Below are positions 44,656 to 55,386 of a stretch of 64,000 nt of DNA, in pieces. Each line of letters begins with the position of its first letter. Position 1 is the stretch's first letter. Position numbers and translations under genes: made by a program. Source of the DNA: Pocillopora verrucosa (Eukaryota > Cnidaria > Anthozoa > Scleractinia > Pocilloporidae). The stretch is from the NCBI RefSeq assembly GCF_036669915.1, contig NC_089318.1, positions 22,962,725 through 23,026,724 of the forward strand, in the 5' to 3' direction. The notes below the pieces were generated by a model, which saw only the letters and a list, made by a program, of their open reading frames with translations, was not told the DNA's origin and ran no database searches.

Positions 44656-44687
44656 TTTCCCTTTCGAAGGCGACGAACACGGTAAGT
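44656..44687 (+). promoter_or_regulatory. IRF-like element and 5'-UTR splice donor (unit C)
   Basis: TTTCCCTTTC at 44656-44665 (still GAAANNGAAA on the minus strand) precedes a GGTAAGT donor at 44681-44687. The matching acceptor is CTTCAG at 45662-45667. The two central bases differ from A and B but the core is kept. Confidence 0.33.
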
Positions 44688-45700
44688 AATTTCTGTTCAC
44701 TTTGTTCGATATTATAGTAGTTTTACAGCTTGTGCGTTAGTTCTAATTCATTTAAAATGACGTAAGCGTAATCTGTTAGAACAGTGAGCTATTTCCTTGA
44801 TGAATCTCCAACATCGACGTTGTGGTCGCCTAAATAATTACGGTGGAAGGAAAACAGTGGCATCAAGCGAATCAAAAGACAAATGTCAGAGAATCTGATA
44901 TATCTTAGTGATATCTACGTAATGCTTCTAAACTGCCTTAAAATCTCGCACTAAAATAATCACCCGCGTGAACTTTATTTCTCTGAATAAATCTGATGTC
45001 TCCAACTGGGCTGCTATCGAGCAAACTTCAAGCTGGAAGTATCTTGCTTGCGTTTGCAGGTAAAATTTTGCTTGAGAAGCATAGACATGCGGTCTGTACG
45101 TTGCTCAGTTTGTTCCTTAAGGTGCTCTTTGCATAAAAATCCACAGGAAAAGATAAAAGAAGGTCGATTTCCGTCTTGTCATCCAGGTGGCTGATAGAGG
45201 CTAAATAGAGATTTACGTCGGAGTTGAGCCTCGAGTTTCATGTTTATGTGTTTAAGACCTTGATTACGCTGAAGAATTTCTCTCTCTTCGAATTCATGAT
45301 AGGTGTTTTCTGTTGTAACTTGTCAATGAAACAACCTACATTTTTTTCGAAGGGTAAGTCGTGCCTCAGCATCGCTTTTAACTGGATTTCAATCACAAGG
45401 CCAAGAAATTTGCCGGAGACAGTTCTTGTAAGTAAGTTTATTGTTGTGAAACTGTAAGTTTATCGTGTTAACAGCTTCTTTTGATTTTAAAACAAATACC
45501 AGAATTCATCAGCTGATTATGATCCCTAATTTCTCGCTAATTACAAAAACTTTCTAAAACATGAATAATTATGATATATAAGACTGAGTAAGTCAGGCGA
45601 AACCAAATACACCAGGCAAATAACCCATGAGGACAGAAGGAAATTTTGGTGAGCTTCCTGTCTTCAGAATCAACCGCACTTCTTTAGTAAGAAACTATTA

Positions 45701-45999
45701 AATCGAGTGGTTGCAAACGGATCTAACACAGTTGAATTAAATCCTCAGATTAAAGTTGTGTCATTCATTTCACTCGAACAATCGGGAGAAGTTCGTAATG
45801 GATAACTCAGGATAACTTATGGCAAACTTCTCTGTGGCCTTGACTCTGGCTATACTTTTAACAGTTGGTACTTTCCTATGAAAAGTAACAAGTATTGAAT
45901 CAAGCGGCTGCAAACGGATCTAACAAAGTTAAATTAAATCCTTACGCTGTCTCATTCATTTCATTCGAACAATCGGCAAAAGGTCGAAAATGGACAACG
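45701..45999 (+). repeat. Direct duplication of the start-codon region (unit C)
   Basis: Copies at about 45701-45806 and 45898-45999. Here the upstream copy's short frame is closed just after its ATG (atggataactc), so it is not a conserved protein. Confidence 0.62.
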
Positions 46000-48900
46000 T
46001 AGAAGAACTTATAGCAACCTTCCCGATGTTTATAGGATTAGTGGTTGCCACCTTCCTCCTGAACACTGGTCGTGGCTTACAAGCCGTAATGTTAGGCGAA
46101 GAATGTTTAATCTTTCTAAAATCTAACGAGCTGAAAAAGAAGACCTGTTTCCAATTTACCATGGTAATCAATAAGTTAATGTTCAAGGCGGCTTGCATGG
46201 CTTCCAGTTACACATCTGCAGAAAGATATGCCAAGGAACTTCTTGATCTGTACCATGCCTCTGGTGACACAATTGAAGAAGGAAAAATAACTTTAACACT
46301 GGGAAAGATATATCAGAGCCAAAATGAGTTTGAAAAGGCAAAACAATATTATCAGAAGGCAATTGATGTGACAGAATGTACGGCTGACAAACAAACGGAA
46401 GCAAAATGTTACCTTGCGATGGGACATTTATCTTATTCGCGTAGTGAATATCACAAAGCTAAGAAGTATTTCGAGAACGCACTGGCAATCACGGTGTCCT
46501 ATGGTGACAGAATCAGGGAAGCTACCATTTACGGAAACCTAGGTACAACCGTTCAGTCACTTGGGGAATACGACAAAGCTGAGAAATATTACAAGAAAGC
46601 ACTCGAAATCAGGAAAAAAACTGGCGACAGAGAGGGAGAAGCAGCTGACTACGGAAACTTAGGAACATTGTTTCATTCACTGGCTGAATACGAAAAGGCT
46701 AAAGAATACACCGAGAAAGCACTTGCAATCAGAAAGGAAATTGGCGACAGAGAGGGAGAAGCAGCTGGCTACGGAAACTTAGGAACATTGTTTCAGTCAC
46801 TGGGTGAATACGAAAAGGCTAAAGAATACACCGAGAAAGCACTTGCAATCAGAAAGGAAATTGGCGACAGAAAGGGAGAAGCAGCTGACTACGGAAACTT
46901 AGGAACATTGTTTCATTCACTGGCTGAATACGAAAAGGCTAAAGAATACACCGAGAAAGCACTTGCAATCAGAAAGGAAATTGGCGACAGAGAGGGAGAA
47001 GCAGCTGACTACGGAAACTTAGGAACATTGTTTCATTCACTGGCTGAATGCGAAAAGGCTAAAGAATACACTGAGAAAGCACTTGCAATCAGAAAGGAAA
47101 TTGGCGACAGAGAGGGAGAAGCAGCTGACTACGGAAACTTAGGAACATTGTTTCATTCACTGGCTGAATACGAAAAGGCTAAAGAATACACCGAGAGAGC
47201 ACTTGCAATCAGAAAGGAAATTGGCGACAGAAAGGGAGAAGCAGCTGACTACGGAAACTTAGGAACATTGTTTCATTCACTGGCTGAATACGAAAAGGCT
47301 AAAGAATACACCGAGAAAGCACTTGCAATCAGAAAGGAAATTGGCGACAGAAAGGGAGAAGCAGCTGACTACGGAAACTTAGGAACATTGTTTCATTCAC
47401 TGGCTGAATACGAAAAGGCTAAAGAATACACCGAGAAAGCACTTGCAATCAGAAAGGAAATTGGCGACAGAAAGGGAGAAGCAGCTGGCTACGGGAACTT
47501 AGGAACAATGTTTCAGTCACTGGGTGAATACGAAAAGGCTAAAGAATACACCGAGAAAGCACTTGCAATCAGAAAGGAAATTGGCGACAGAAAGGGAGAA
47601 GCAGCTGACTACGGAAACTTAGGAACATTGTTTCATTCACTGGCTGAATGCGAAAAGGCTAAAGAATACACCGAGAAAGCACTTGCAATCAGAAAGGAAA
47701 TTGGCGACAGAGAGGGAGAAGCAGCTGGCTACGGAAACTTAGGAACATTGTTTCATTCACTGGGTGAATACGAAAAGGCTAAAGAATACACCGAGAAAGC
47801 ACTTGCAATCAGAAAGGAAATTGGCGACAGAGAGGGAGAAGCAGCTGACTACGGAAACTTAGGAACATTGTTTCATTCACTGGCTGAATGCGAAAAGGCT
47901 AAAGAATACACCGAGAAAGCACTTGCAATCAGAAAGGAAATTGGCGACAGAGAGGGAGAAGCAGCTGACTACGGAAACTTAGGAACATTGTTTCATTCAC
48001 TGGGTGAATACCAAAAGGCTAAAGAATACACCGAGAAAGCACTTGCAATCAGAAAGGAAATTGGCGACAGAAAGGGAGAAGCAACTGACTACGGAAACTT
48101 AGGAACATTGTTTCATTCACTGGCTGAATGCGAAAAGGCTAAAGAATACACCGAGAAAGCACTTGCAATCAGAAAGGAAATTGGCGACAGAGAGGGAGAA
48201 GCAGCTGACTACGGAAACTTAGGAACATTGTTTCATTCACTGGGTGAATACCAAAAGGCTAAAGAATACACCGAGAAAGCACTTGCAATCAGAAAGGAAA
48301 TTGGCGACAGAAAGGGAGAAGCAGCTGACTACGGAAACTTAGGAACATTGTTTCATTCAGTGGGTGAATACGAAAAAGCTAAAGAATACACCGAGAAAGC
48401 ACTTGCAATCAGAAAGGAAATTGGCGACAGAGAGGGAGAAGCAGCTGGCTACGGAAACTTAGGAACATTGTTTCAGTCACTGGGTGAATACGAAAAGGCT
48501 AAAGAAAACACCGAGAGAGCACTTGCAATCAGAAAGGAAATTGGCGACAGAAAGGGAGAAGCAGCTGACTACGGAAACTTAGGAACATTGTTTCAGTCAC
48601 TGGCTGAATACGAAAAGGCTAAAGAATACACCGAGAAAGCACTTGTAATCAGAAAGGAAATTGGCGACAGAGAGGGAGAAGCAGCTGACTACGGAAACTT
48701 AGGAACATTGTTTCATTCACTGGGTGAATACGAAAAGGCTAAAGAATACACCGAGAAAGCACTTGCAATCAGAAAGGAAATTGGCGACAGAAAGGGAGAA
48801 GCAGCTGACTACGGAAACTTAGGAACATTGTTTCATTCACTGGCTGAATACGAAAAGGCTAAAGAATACACCGAGAAAGCACTTGCAATCAGAAAGGAAA

Positions 48901-50903
48901 TTGGCGACAGAGAGGGAGAAGCAGCTGACTACGGAAACTTAGGAACATTGTTTCATTCACTGGGTGAATGCGAAAAGGCTAAAGAATACACCGAGAGAGC
49001 ACTTGCAATCAGAAAGGAAATTGGCGACAGAAAGGGAGAGGCAGCTGACTACGGAAACTTAGGAACATTGTTTCATTCACTGGCTGAATACGAAAAGGCT
49101 AAAGAATATACCGAGAAAGCACTTGCAATCAGAAAGGAAATTGGCGACAGAAAGGGAGAAGCAGCTGACTACGGAAACCTAGGAACATTGTTTCAGTCAC
49201 TGGGTGAATACGAAAAGGCTAAAGAATACACCGAGAAAGCACTTGCAATCAGAAAGGAAATTGGCGACAGAAAGGGAGAAGCAGCTGACTACGGAAACTT
49301 AGGAACATTGTTTCATTCATTGGGTGAACTTGACAAAGCTGAAGTATATCTTAGCAAGGCTCTCTCAATTTGCAAAGCCATTGGACATAATATGAATGAG
49401 TTTAAAACTCTTTGTGGTCTAACGGTTTTGAAGTTGGCTCAGTCTAATTTCCAAGAAGCATTTTCGTATCTTTCAAGAACTATTGAAAAATTCGAAAAAT
49501 TGCGACACTTCGTAAAAGATAATGATTACTTCAAAATATCTTTGTTGGAGGAGCATGGTGCTTTTCCCTATAAGATACTCAGTAAGTTGGTTTCTGTTTC
49601 CGGGAATCCTGAAGATTCCCTTTACGTCGAAGAACTCAGACGGGCAAGAGCTCTAGCGGACTTGATGACGGCTCAATATTCTGCTAAACAGCCCCAGTTT
49701 TCAGGTGATCCACAATTGGCATTGTTTTGCATTCATGATATCATTAAAAGAGAAGCAAATTGTACTTTTGTGTACCTTTCGGTTGATGATGAAGATGTAC
49801 GGATTTGGGTTCTCAAAACAAGCGGAGGGATTATATTCCGACGCAAAAAGGGAAAGGATTCAGACAGTTTTGGAAATGCCGGCTCACTCCCAAATCCGAA
49901 AGAGCTTTTTGCGGAGAGTTTCCGCCACTTTGCCATCCCACCCACAGAGAATTACGAAGATCGCTCTTTAAATGACGAACCTGTTCTAAAGTTATCTGGC
50001 GATGTTAAGCGATCGCCTCCATCTCACGATGAAACTGAAGATATGAAAACATGTCTGCGTTTGTTCCACAAAATAATTATCGCTCCCGTGGCCGATATTT
50101 TGAAAGAGCCTGAAATTATCATTGTCCCTGACAGCTGCATGTATCAAGTGCCATTTGCAGCCTTACTTGACGAGGGAGAAAGATATTTGTCTGAAAAATT
50201 CAGGATCCGCATCGTTCCTTCCTTGACGGTCCTCAAGGTCATTCAGGATAGTCCTTCAAACTATCACAGTAACACTGGGGCACTGATAGTGGGTGAACCT
50301 GAAGTGAGAGAAGTGATTTACAAGGAAAAGCAAATGATCCTTGATCCATTACCAGGTGCAAGAAAAGAAGCTGAAATGATTGGAAAAATGCTTGGCGTCA
50401 TCCCATTGTTAGGGAAAGATGCAACAAAGGAGGCGGTTCTTGAACAGATGAAGTCAGTTGCGTTGATACATTTTGCGGCTCACGGAAATCCCGATCGAGG
50501 AGAAATAGCACTTTCCCCCGTCAGTACTACTAACAATACTCCACAAGAAGAAGAATACCTTTTGACGATGGCTGACGTATCAAAAGTTAAACTTCGAGCT
50601 AAACTGGTAGTTCTAAGCTGTTGTCACAGTGGGTGCGGAGAGATTAAAGTCGAAGGAGTAATTGGAATCGCTCGAGCGTTCTTAGGATCCGGTGCTCGGT
50701 CGGTGTTAGTGGCGCGGTGGGCCTTGGACGACGAATCAACGGAGCAGTTCATGAAATGTTTCTACGAACACTTGTTCCGTGGTGAGAGTGCCAGTGAATC
50801 CCTTCACGAGGTCAGAAAGTGGATGAGAGGTAACTCCGAGTATTCTGAAGTGAAGAAATGGGCTCCGTTCATGCTGATTGGAGATAATGTGACATTGAGG
50901 TAG
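45990..50903 (+). CDS. TPR-CHAT protein (TTC28-like), copy C, longest repeat array
   Basis: 1637 residues: N-terminal hydrophobic segment, degenerate TPRs, 22 near-identical 40-residue TPRs (residues 220-1099), the EELRRARALADLM linker and the CHAT domain with His1498 and Cys1545. It is one repeat unit longer than copy A. It sits next to intact SP-1, ERC and SCX, so unit C is the only visible cassette in which the protease and all three small genes are complete. Confidence 0.92.
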   Translation: MDNVEELIATFPMFIGLVVATFLLNTGRGLQAVMLGEECLIFLKSNELKKKTCFQFTMVINKLMFKAACMASSYTSAERYAKELLDLYHASGDTIEEGKITLTLGKIYQSQNEFEKAKQYYQKAIDVTECTADKQTEAKCYLAMGHLSYSRSEYHKAKKYFENALAITVSYGDRIREATIYGNLGTTVQSLGEYDKAEKYYKKALEIRKKTGDREGEAADYGNLGTLFHSLAEYEKAKEYTEKALAIRKEIGDREGEAAGYGNLGTLFQSLGEYEKAKEYTEKALAIRKEIGDRKGEAADYGNLGTLFHSLAEYEKAKEYTEKALAIRKEIGDREGEAADYGNLGTLFHSLAECEKAKEYTEKALAIRKEIGDREGEAADYGNLGTLFHSLAEYEKAKEYTERALAIRKEIGDRKGEAADYGNLGTLFHSLAEYEKAKEYTEKALAIRKEIGDRKGEAADYGNLGTLFHSLAEYEKAKEYTEKALAIRKEIGDRKGEAAGYGNLGTMFQSLGEYEKAKEYTEKALAIRKEIGDRKGEAADYGNLGTLFHSLAECEKAKEYTEKALAIRKEIGDREGEAAGYGNLGTLFHSLGEYEKAKEYTEKALAIRKEIGDREGEAADYGNLGTLFHSLAECEKAKEYTEKALAIRKEIGDREGEAADYGNLGTLFHSLGEYQKAKEYTEKALAIRKEIGDRKGEATDYGNLGTLFHSLAECEKAKEYTEKALAIRKEIGDREGEAADYGNLGTLFHSLGEYQKAKEYTEKALAIRKEIGDRKGEAADYGNLGTLFHSVGEYEKAKEYTEKALAIRKEIGDREGEAAGYGNLGTLFQSLGEYEKAKENTERALAIRKEIGDRKGEAADYGNLGTLFQSLAEYEKAKEYTEKALVIRKEIGDREGEAADYGNLGTLFHSLGEYEKAKEYTEKALAIRKEIGDRKGEAADYGNLGTLFHSLAEYEKAKEYTEKALAIRKEIGDREGEAADYGNLGTLFHSLGECEKAKEYTERALAIRKEIGDRKGEAADYGNLGTLFHSLAEYEKAKEYTEKALAIRKEIGDRKGEAADYGNLGTLFQSLGEYEKAKEYTEKALAIRKEIGDRKGEAADYGNLGTLFHSLGELDKAEVYLSKALSICKAIGHNMNEFKTLCGLTVLKLAQSNFQEAFSYLSRTIEKFEKLRHFVKDNDYFKISLLEEHGAFPYKILSKLVSVSGNPEDSLYVEELRRARALADLMTAQYSAKQPQFSGDPQLALFCIHDIIKREANCTFVYLSVDDEDVRIWVLKTSGGIIFRRKKGKDSDSFGNAGSLPNPKELFAESFRHFAIPPTENYEDRSLNDEPVLKLSGDVKRSPPSHDETEDMKTCLRLFHKIIIAPVADILKEPEIIIVPDSCMYQVPFAALLDEGERYLSEKFRIRIVPSLTVLKVIQDSPSNYHSNTGALIVGEPEVREVIYKEKQMILDPLPGARKEAEMIGKMLGVIPLLGKDATKEAVLEQMKSVALIHFAAHGNPDRGEIALSPVSTTNNTPQEEEYLLTMADVSKVKLRAKLVVLSCCHSGCGEIKVEGVIGIARAFLGSGARSVLVARWALDDESTEQFMKCFYEHLFRGESASESLHEVRKWMRGNSEYSEVKKWAPFMLIGDNVTLR
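46647..49286 (+). repeat. In-frame 120-bp minisatellite: 22 TPR units (copy C)
   Basis: Twenty-two 120-bp units. Ala in place of Gly before E (LAEYEKAK, LAECEKAK) is much commoner than in A or B, so each copy has its own homogenised variant set. Confidence 0.96.
47881..48360 (+). repeat. 240-bp higher-order repeat inside the TPR array (copy C)
   Basis: 47881-48120 and 48121-48360 are near-identical two-unit blocks (LAECEKAK unit then GEYQKAK unit), differing by a single Ala/Thr change and the last base. Confidence 0.83.
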
Positions 50904-51655
50904 GTGTTAAGGAAAAGGGGAAAGGTTTGTATTTAAAAAAAAAACCGCAGTAAAAATCACACTAGGGATGGGAATCTACTGAGGCCTTAATCTACTTTTT
51001 ATGACATGTCAGAAGGAACCAGGATTTAAGTTTAGAATCAACAACTTTGTAGCAAGTCAGGGACACTCTCGGGTTTTGGTTGAGCCTGTTTATTGATATT
51101 ATCTTAGAGTGTAAAGGAGACATTGTAGCGCGTTTTCTCAAATTCGAACGATTTAGAAAAGTAACTTAAAAGACTCACACGCCCCCCCCCCCCTCATTTA
51201 TTTCATGTTATGGAGTAAAGAAAGTATATACGCTGGTTATAGTAAAGGAAGGATTCGTGTTGTATCTCATGTAGTTCCCTGATGTATTTTTGCTATTGTT
51301 GGAAAGACGAACGAGACAAATGGAAGACTATCTTAAATGACGGCAGGCGATAAGTTACTGACAGACGTAGAGGGTCTTAATTCCAAAGCTAGCTGATGCG
51401 AGTAAATTCAATTCTCTCAAATTCCGCGTCAAAGCTCCTTGCTAAAGGCCTCGCAGTATCTGAAGTTCACAGGGACTAAACCTGTCATAACAGCAGAAAT
51501 TCTTGGAAGAAATTATATGAGTTTGAATATGAATATATGAATTGACCCAACAATTACTTTACCGACGAATCAATTCAAGATTTTATGACTCCTTTCTCAT
51601 ATTGTACATCTTATCTTACAGGAAAGAAGACCTAATCTGCAAGGTTCAAAACTGA
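50900..51655 (+). other. Possible alternative 3' intron and terminal exon of TPR-CHAT C
   Basis: Donor GTAGGT at 50900-50905, acceptor ...TTACAG ending 51621, exon 51622-51655. Tail KEDLICKVQN, then TGA at 51653-51655. Confidence 0.4.
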
Positions 51656-53083
51656 TCAGCAAATCCTGTACCCTGAGTGAAGCTGACTTCTTTGAAGACC
51701 ATCATCTTTGCCTCTACCGTATGAAACAGAACGTTTCGTTGCATAAAACCGATTTTTTTCTTTTTTTTTTTAGCAAAGCAGTTAATAGTATTAAGGATTT
51801 CTCTTTAGCAGTCAGGCATGTTTGTCGCTTAGATGTTAGGACTAATTTTCGTGAGGCCCACTATTGTCTACTCAGCCTGAGCAATAAGTTTTTACAACTG
51901 GGACGAGTCAGTAACTGTTGAATAATCTAACGAAAAGGTTATCATTGTGATTTATGAACCAGAATGGTTCTTCAGCCTTCTCACAAAGAAAAATAACTGA
52001 TATCCAGAAATTTAGGATGAAATATTTTTTCCAGAGGTTTTCCAGTATACATTTTTTCGTTCTGTAAGCGAGATGCCTCGAAATATTAGACTTTTTAAGG
52101 CTGGAACGAACTTTGGAATCGATTCGTCCAAAAAATGCATGGTTCGTTAGTTTAGCTAGTCATTGTAGAATTTTAGAATACTTTAGAAGTTAACCCCATC
52201 TACATATGAATCATGGGGCCAGCGATACAACTGGACAATTCAATTATCAAATACTAATTTTGTTCAACAGGTCACTCGACCATTCTGTTTTTATTGTAAT
52301 GAGTCAGATTGGAGTTTCCGGTACCTTGAATAAAAGCTAGTTAATTTTTTACCTCATTGTAGGACTAGTTACAATAAGGAAGCTGAGCCCAGCTACATAT
52401 CGAACAAGGGGCCAGAAATTCAATCATAATATTCTGTTATCAAATACAGATTTTGTTGAATGGGTCACTGGACCATTCGTTTTAATTGTCATCGGTTACA
52501 TTTTAATTTCTTATATCATAAATAAAAGCACATGTTACCCGGACATAAAGTTTTAGTTTTTGTCATTAATTTCGCTCTGTAGTCGAGATAATTTTAACGA
52601 AGCCGTGTATTTTTTTTTAACGAAGCTGGGTCTTTACCAACTCAAATGCTAAGAAGAAAAAACAGGGCTGCATTATTTTATTGTTCAAATGAAACGTATG
52701 TTACAAGTGAGAATGACTTTTGACATTGTAAACGACACTTGATACCAAAGCCGTTTTCAACATGTTTATGCGAATGCACATGCAATCCGACTTCACGTGA
52801 TCAGCAACACAAGACCAACCGGAATTAGTACTGTATCATTACATCCTTGAATCTGTAAAATTGTGGGACAAAAGTCTGACCTGACTTCCATTCATCCGAA
52901 CCGTGTTGTTTGAATCGTTTACGTGATATTTCAAAAGTTTTTCTCTGTTATACCGCAGGGGTTTTCATTATTGTAAAAGCGAAATTTCGGTGAACAAAAT
53001 TCTTTGAAAATGTCATGCATCTTTATCTACCGACGCGACTGTATTGCCTTAGTCTCCACCTTGACCAAAAGTTGCAAGTTTCG
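51656..53083. other. 3' flanking region without a recognised gene (unit C)
   Basis: Counterpart of 8102-9614, with AATAAA at 52329-52334. No supported gene. Confidence 0.5.
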
Positions 53084-53548
53084 TCAGTTGAGACGTTTTT
53101 GCTTTGCATCACTGTAAAGAGCGTTATTTGCCAACTGAAATACTTTATCAGCGTGTTTCTTGCAGCCTTCGTCACAATCACTTGGTATGTTAATGGCAAT
53201 GTTCACCTGATGATGGCTTTCTTGTCGCTGCTCGTTAATTTTAACCTTTTGATAATTCACTCCAAAGGAAGGGATGCCGCTGTTTTGAAACCCTAGATTT
53301 AATCCAAAGCTTTCTGATTTGCTTGTTCGACTGCTTTTTTCCGTCTTCACGTCTTGCGCTATTGTCACGACCAAATCTTTTTTCTGTGTACGAGTTTGTA
53401 CTGGATTGTAGATAACTTGCTTCGTTTCAGGATCGAACATTGCAGGCACAAGCTCACAAGACGCCATTGGAACCCTTCCTTGGCTAAATATGCATAGAAG
53501 AAGAACAATTTTGAACCAGCAAAACTCAGAAAGCGAAACAGAAGCCAT
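53084..53548 (-). CDS. SP-1: small secreted protein of unknown family, copy C
   Basis: 154 residues, start at 53548 with the same acceptor-like tract upstream (boundary 53576/53577). It differs from copy B at only a few residues (YNPVQ for YNPGQ, QNSG for QNRG, AKQK for AKHK). Signal peptide 1-24 and the two-Cys C-terminal segment are conserved. The longer in-frame N-terminal extension runs through the presumed intron and is not used. Function unknown. Confidence 0.72.
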   Translation of the reverse strand: MASVSLSEFCWFKIVLLLCIFSQGRVPMASCELVPAMFDPETKQVIYNPVQTRTQKKDLVVTIAQDVKTEKSSRTSKSESFGLNLGFQNSGIPSFGVNYQKVKINEQRQESHHQVNIAINIPSDCDEGCKKHADKVFQLANNALYSDAKQKRLN

Positions 53549-54212
53549 TGCTGTGAACTTGTTGTGGCAGTGAGATCTGAAAAGAGAAAGTAATTTACAT
53601 AAGATCTGTTGCGTGACTTTGATAACCGGAAACGGCTCCTCAGGGAAGTTTCCTAGAATGAGGAAAAACAAGAGAACACTGCCTTCATGTATGCTATGCA
53701 TAGAGTAAAAACCCTTTGCTTTGCGTTCAAACCCTTTGCAGGTCAAGGCAAGAATGAGTCCCGGAGATGCCAGGGAAACCCTTCCTTGATTTATAGACAC
53801 AGAATACGGACGGTTTTCAACCGGAAAGGGGAAATTGTCAGGAAAGTGCTTTAACAGCGTGAATACAGAATCAAAGCAATTCATGGAATCTACGTAATAC
53901 TTGCTGCGTGACCTTTAATAAACGAGGAGCTTAGTAATAGGCTCGATCGGTAAGGGATTTTTCCCAGAAATAACATAAAGAAGTGTTTAACCCCACAAAC
54001 CAGCTGTTGCTTATCTTTTCTTTCGAATAAAACTTAGTTGAAAAAAATTTGCATGATGCCAGTGAGATTCGTCCTTGTAAATAATTTTACAGAAAGAGAA
54101 TGATTTGAAACTAGAAATAATCAGCGAGGGAAAGCAATTCGTGGAGTTTACGTAATATCTGTTGCGTGACCTTTGCTACAAAAAACCGGAAGCTGAGTCA
54201 TTTCCACCCGAT

Positions 54213-54223
54213 GGGAATTTTCC
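54213..54223 (+). promoter_or_regulatory. kappaB-like site upstream of ERC (unit C)
   Basis: GGGAATTTTCC 89 bp before the ERC ATG, conserved with unit A. An A/T-rich AATAAAAG lies between it and the ATG and could serve as a TATA-like box. Confidence 0.35.
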
Positions 54224-54311
54224 ATGAAGTAGGAGAATAAAAGTTGAATGATTAACATTTTCTTCGAATAAAAAACTCTTTCCTGATCTACTGAGTCACA
54301 TTTACTGCAAG

Positions 54312-54758
54312 ATGAGGAAATCTACCTGGGTTCTATTCGCGATGGTCTGTTTTATTTTGATCGTTTGTGCACCAGACGAGAGTTCCGGTTTCGTTCGCAG
54401 AGCTCTAAAGAAGGTAGAAAAAGCTGTAAGAAAAGTCGTCTTCAAACCAGTGAAAAAAGTCTTCAAGGAGGTGGTGGAAAAACCAGTTAAGTCTGTGTTA
54501 AGAGCCGTAGGACTCAAGAAGGTTCGCAAGACATACAGAGAATTCCAAAAAGAGGTAGTCCATTCTCGGGTGACTTTCACTGAAGATTCCTACCAAGTTA
54601 AGAAAATCAACCCTTGCCCTGACGGACATCATAATATTGTGAAAACAGAGCAGCCAGTTGAGATTCACCTTGAAGACAATGTGGTAGTGATACAGGACAG
54701 TTATTGCCGAAAATGTGGACAACATTTCTTCCACACAAAACATACGGATGAGCTTTAA
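54312..54758 (+). CDS. ERC: signal-peptide protein with cationic helix, CxxC motif and TDEL tail, copy C
   Basis: 148 residues, single exon. Residues 1-26 are a signal peptide (hydrophobic core VLFAMVCFILIVCA). 27-83 are Lys/Arg-rich and amphipathic with a repeated KPVKKV/KPVKSV pattern. 99-141 hold CPDGHH (Cys102, His106/107) and YCRKCGQHFFH (Cys132, Cys135, His138, His141), which could bind one zinc. The C terminus is TDEL; the unit A copy ends KDEL, the standard ER-retrieval signal, so an ER-lumen role is likely. AATAAA at 54876-54881. No family recognised. Confidence 0.75.
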   Translation: MRKSTWVLFAMVCFILIVCAPDESSGFVRRALKKVEKAVRKVVFKPVKKVFKEVVEKPVKSVLRAVGLKKVRKTYREFQKEVVHSRVTFTEDSYQVKKINPCPDGHHNIVKTEQPVEIHLEDNVVVIQDSYCRKCGQHFFHTKHTDEL

Positions 54759-55386
54759 AACGCAAGACTGAACTTTTAACTAGCGGGACATTCGTCAGTA
54801 AATCTAGAATGAAATGTTGTTTATTATTTCGTTACCTCCGAAGAGCTGCAAATTGTTCACTGAATGTCGTTTAGAAATAAATAGCCACCTCTGTTGGTTA
54901 AAAATACATTAATTCCAATTCTTTTTTTTTCTGACAACTCGTACTTGCGATTAACTAGAATTTTAATAAATTCTAGCTCGTTAACTTTCTTGTATAATAA
55001 TGGGTGACCTCGGATCGTTCAGATGTCATAGACTTTTTTTTATCATACTTAATATAGGAGCCTTTGCGTCCACAATTCTTTCTTTTTTCCTGGAAAAACT
55101 CTAAGAACATCGCTCGTGTATCGGTCGATGTACTGTTAATGAAGATTGTGTAACTCCTAAGTTTATAACTTCACAGTAGCCTGCAAATTGTCCCCTATTG
55201 TCTCTGAACAAGCCAAGTGAGGCACACAGTTAGAATAATCAACCTAGCTATAACGTTTTTGTCTCCTATCACAGCTTTCCAGTTTTTTAAAAAAAAGCCG
55301 CAATGCAATGTCCTCAAATGAGAATTAATGTACACTACTGATCAATGGTCTGGAATATTTCGTTACAGTTCTACGCTTAGCCTGAT
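54759..55386. other. ERC-SCX spacer (unit C)
   Basis: Convergent 3' ends of ERC and SCX. Counterpart of 11302-11912. No gene. Confidence 0.45.
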
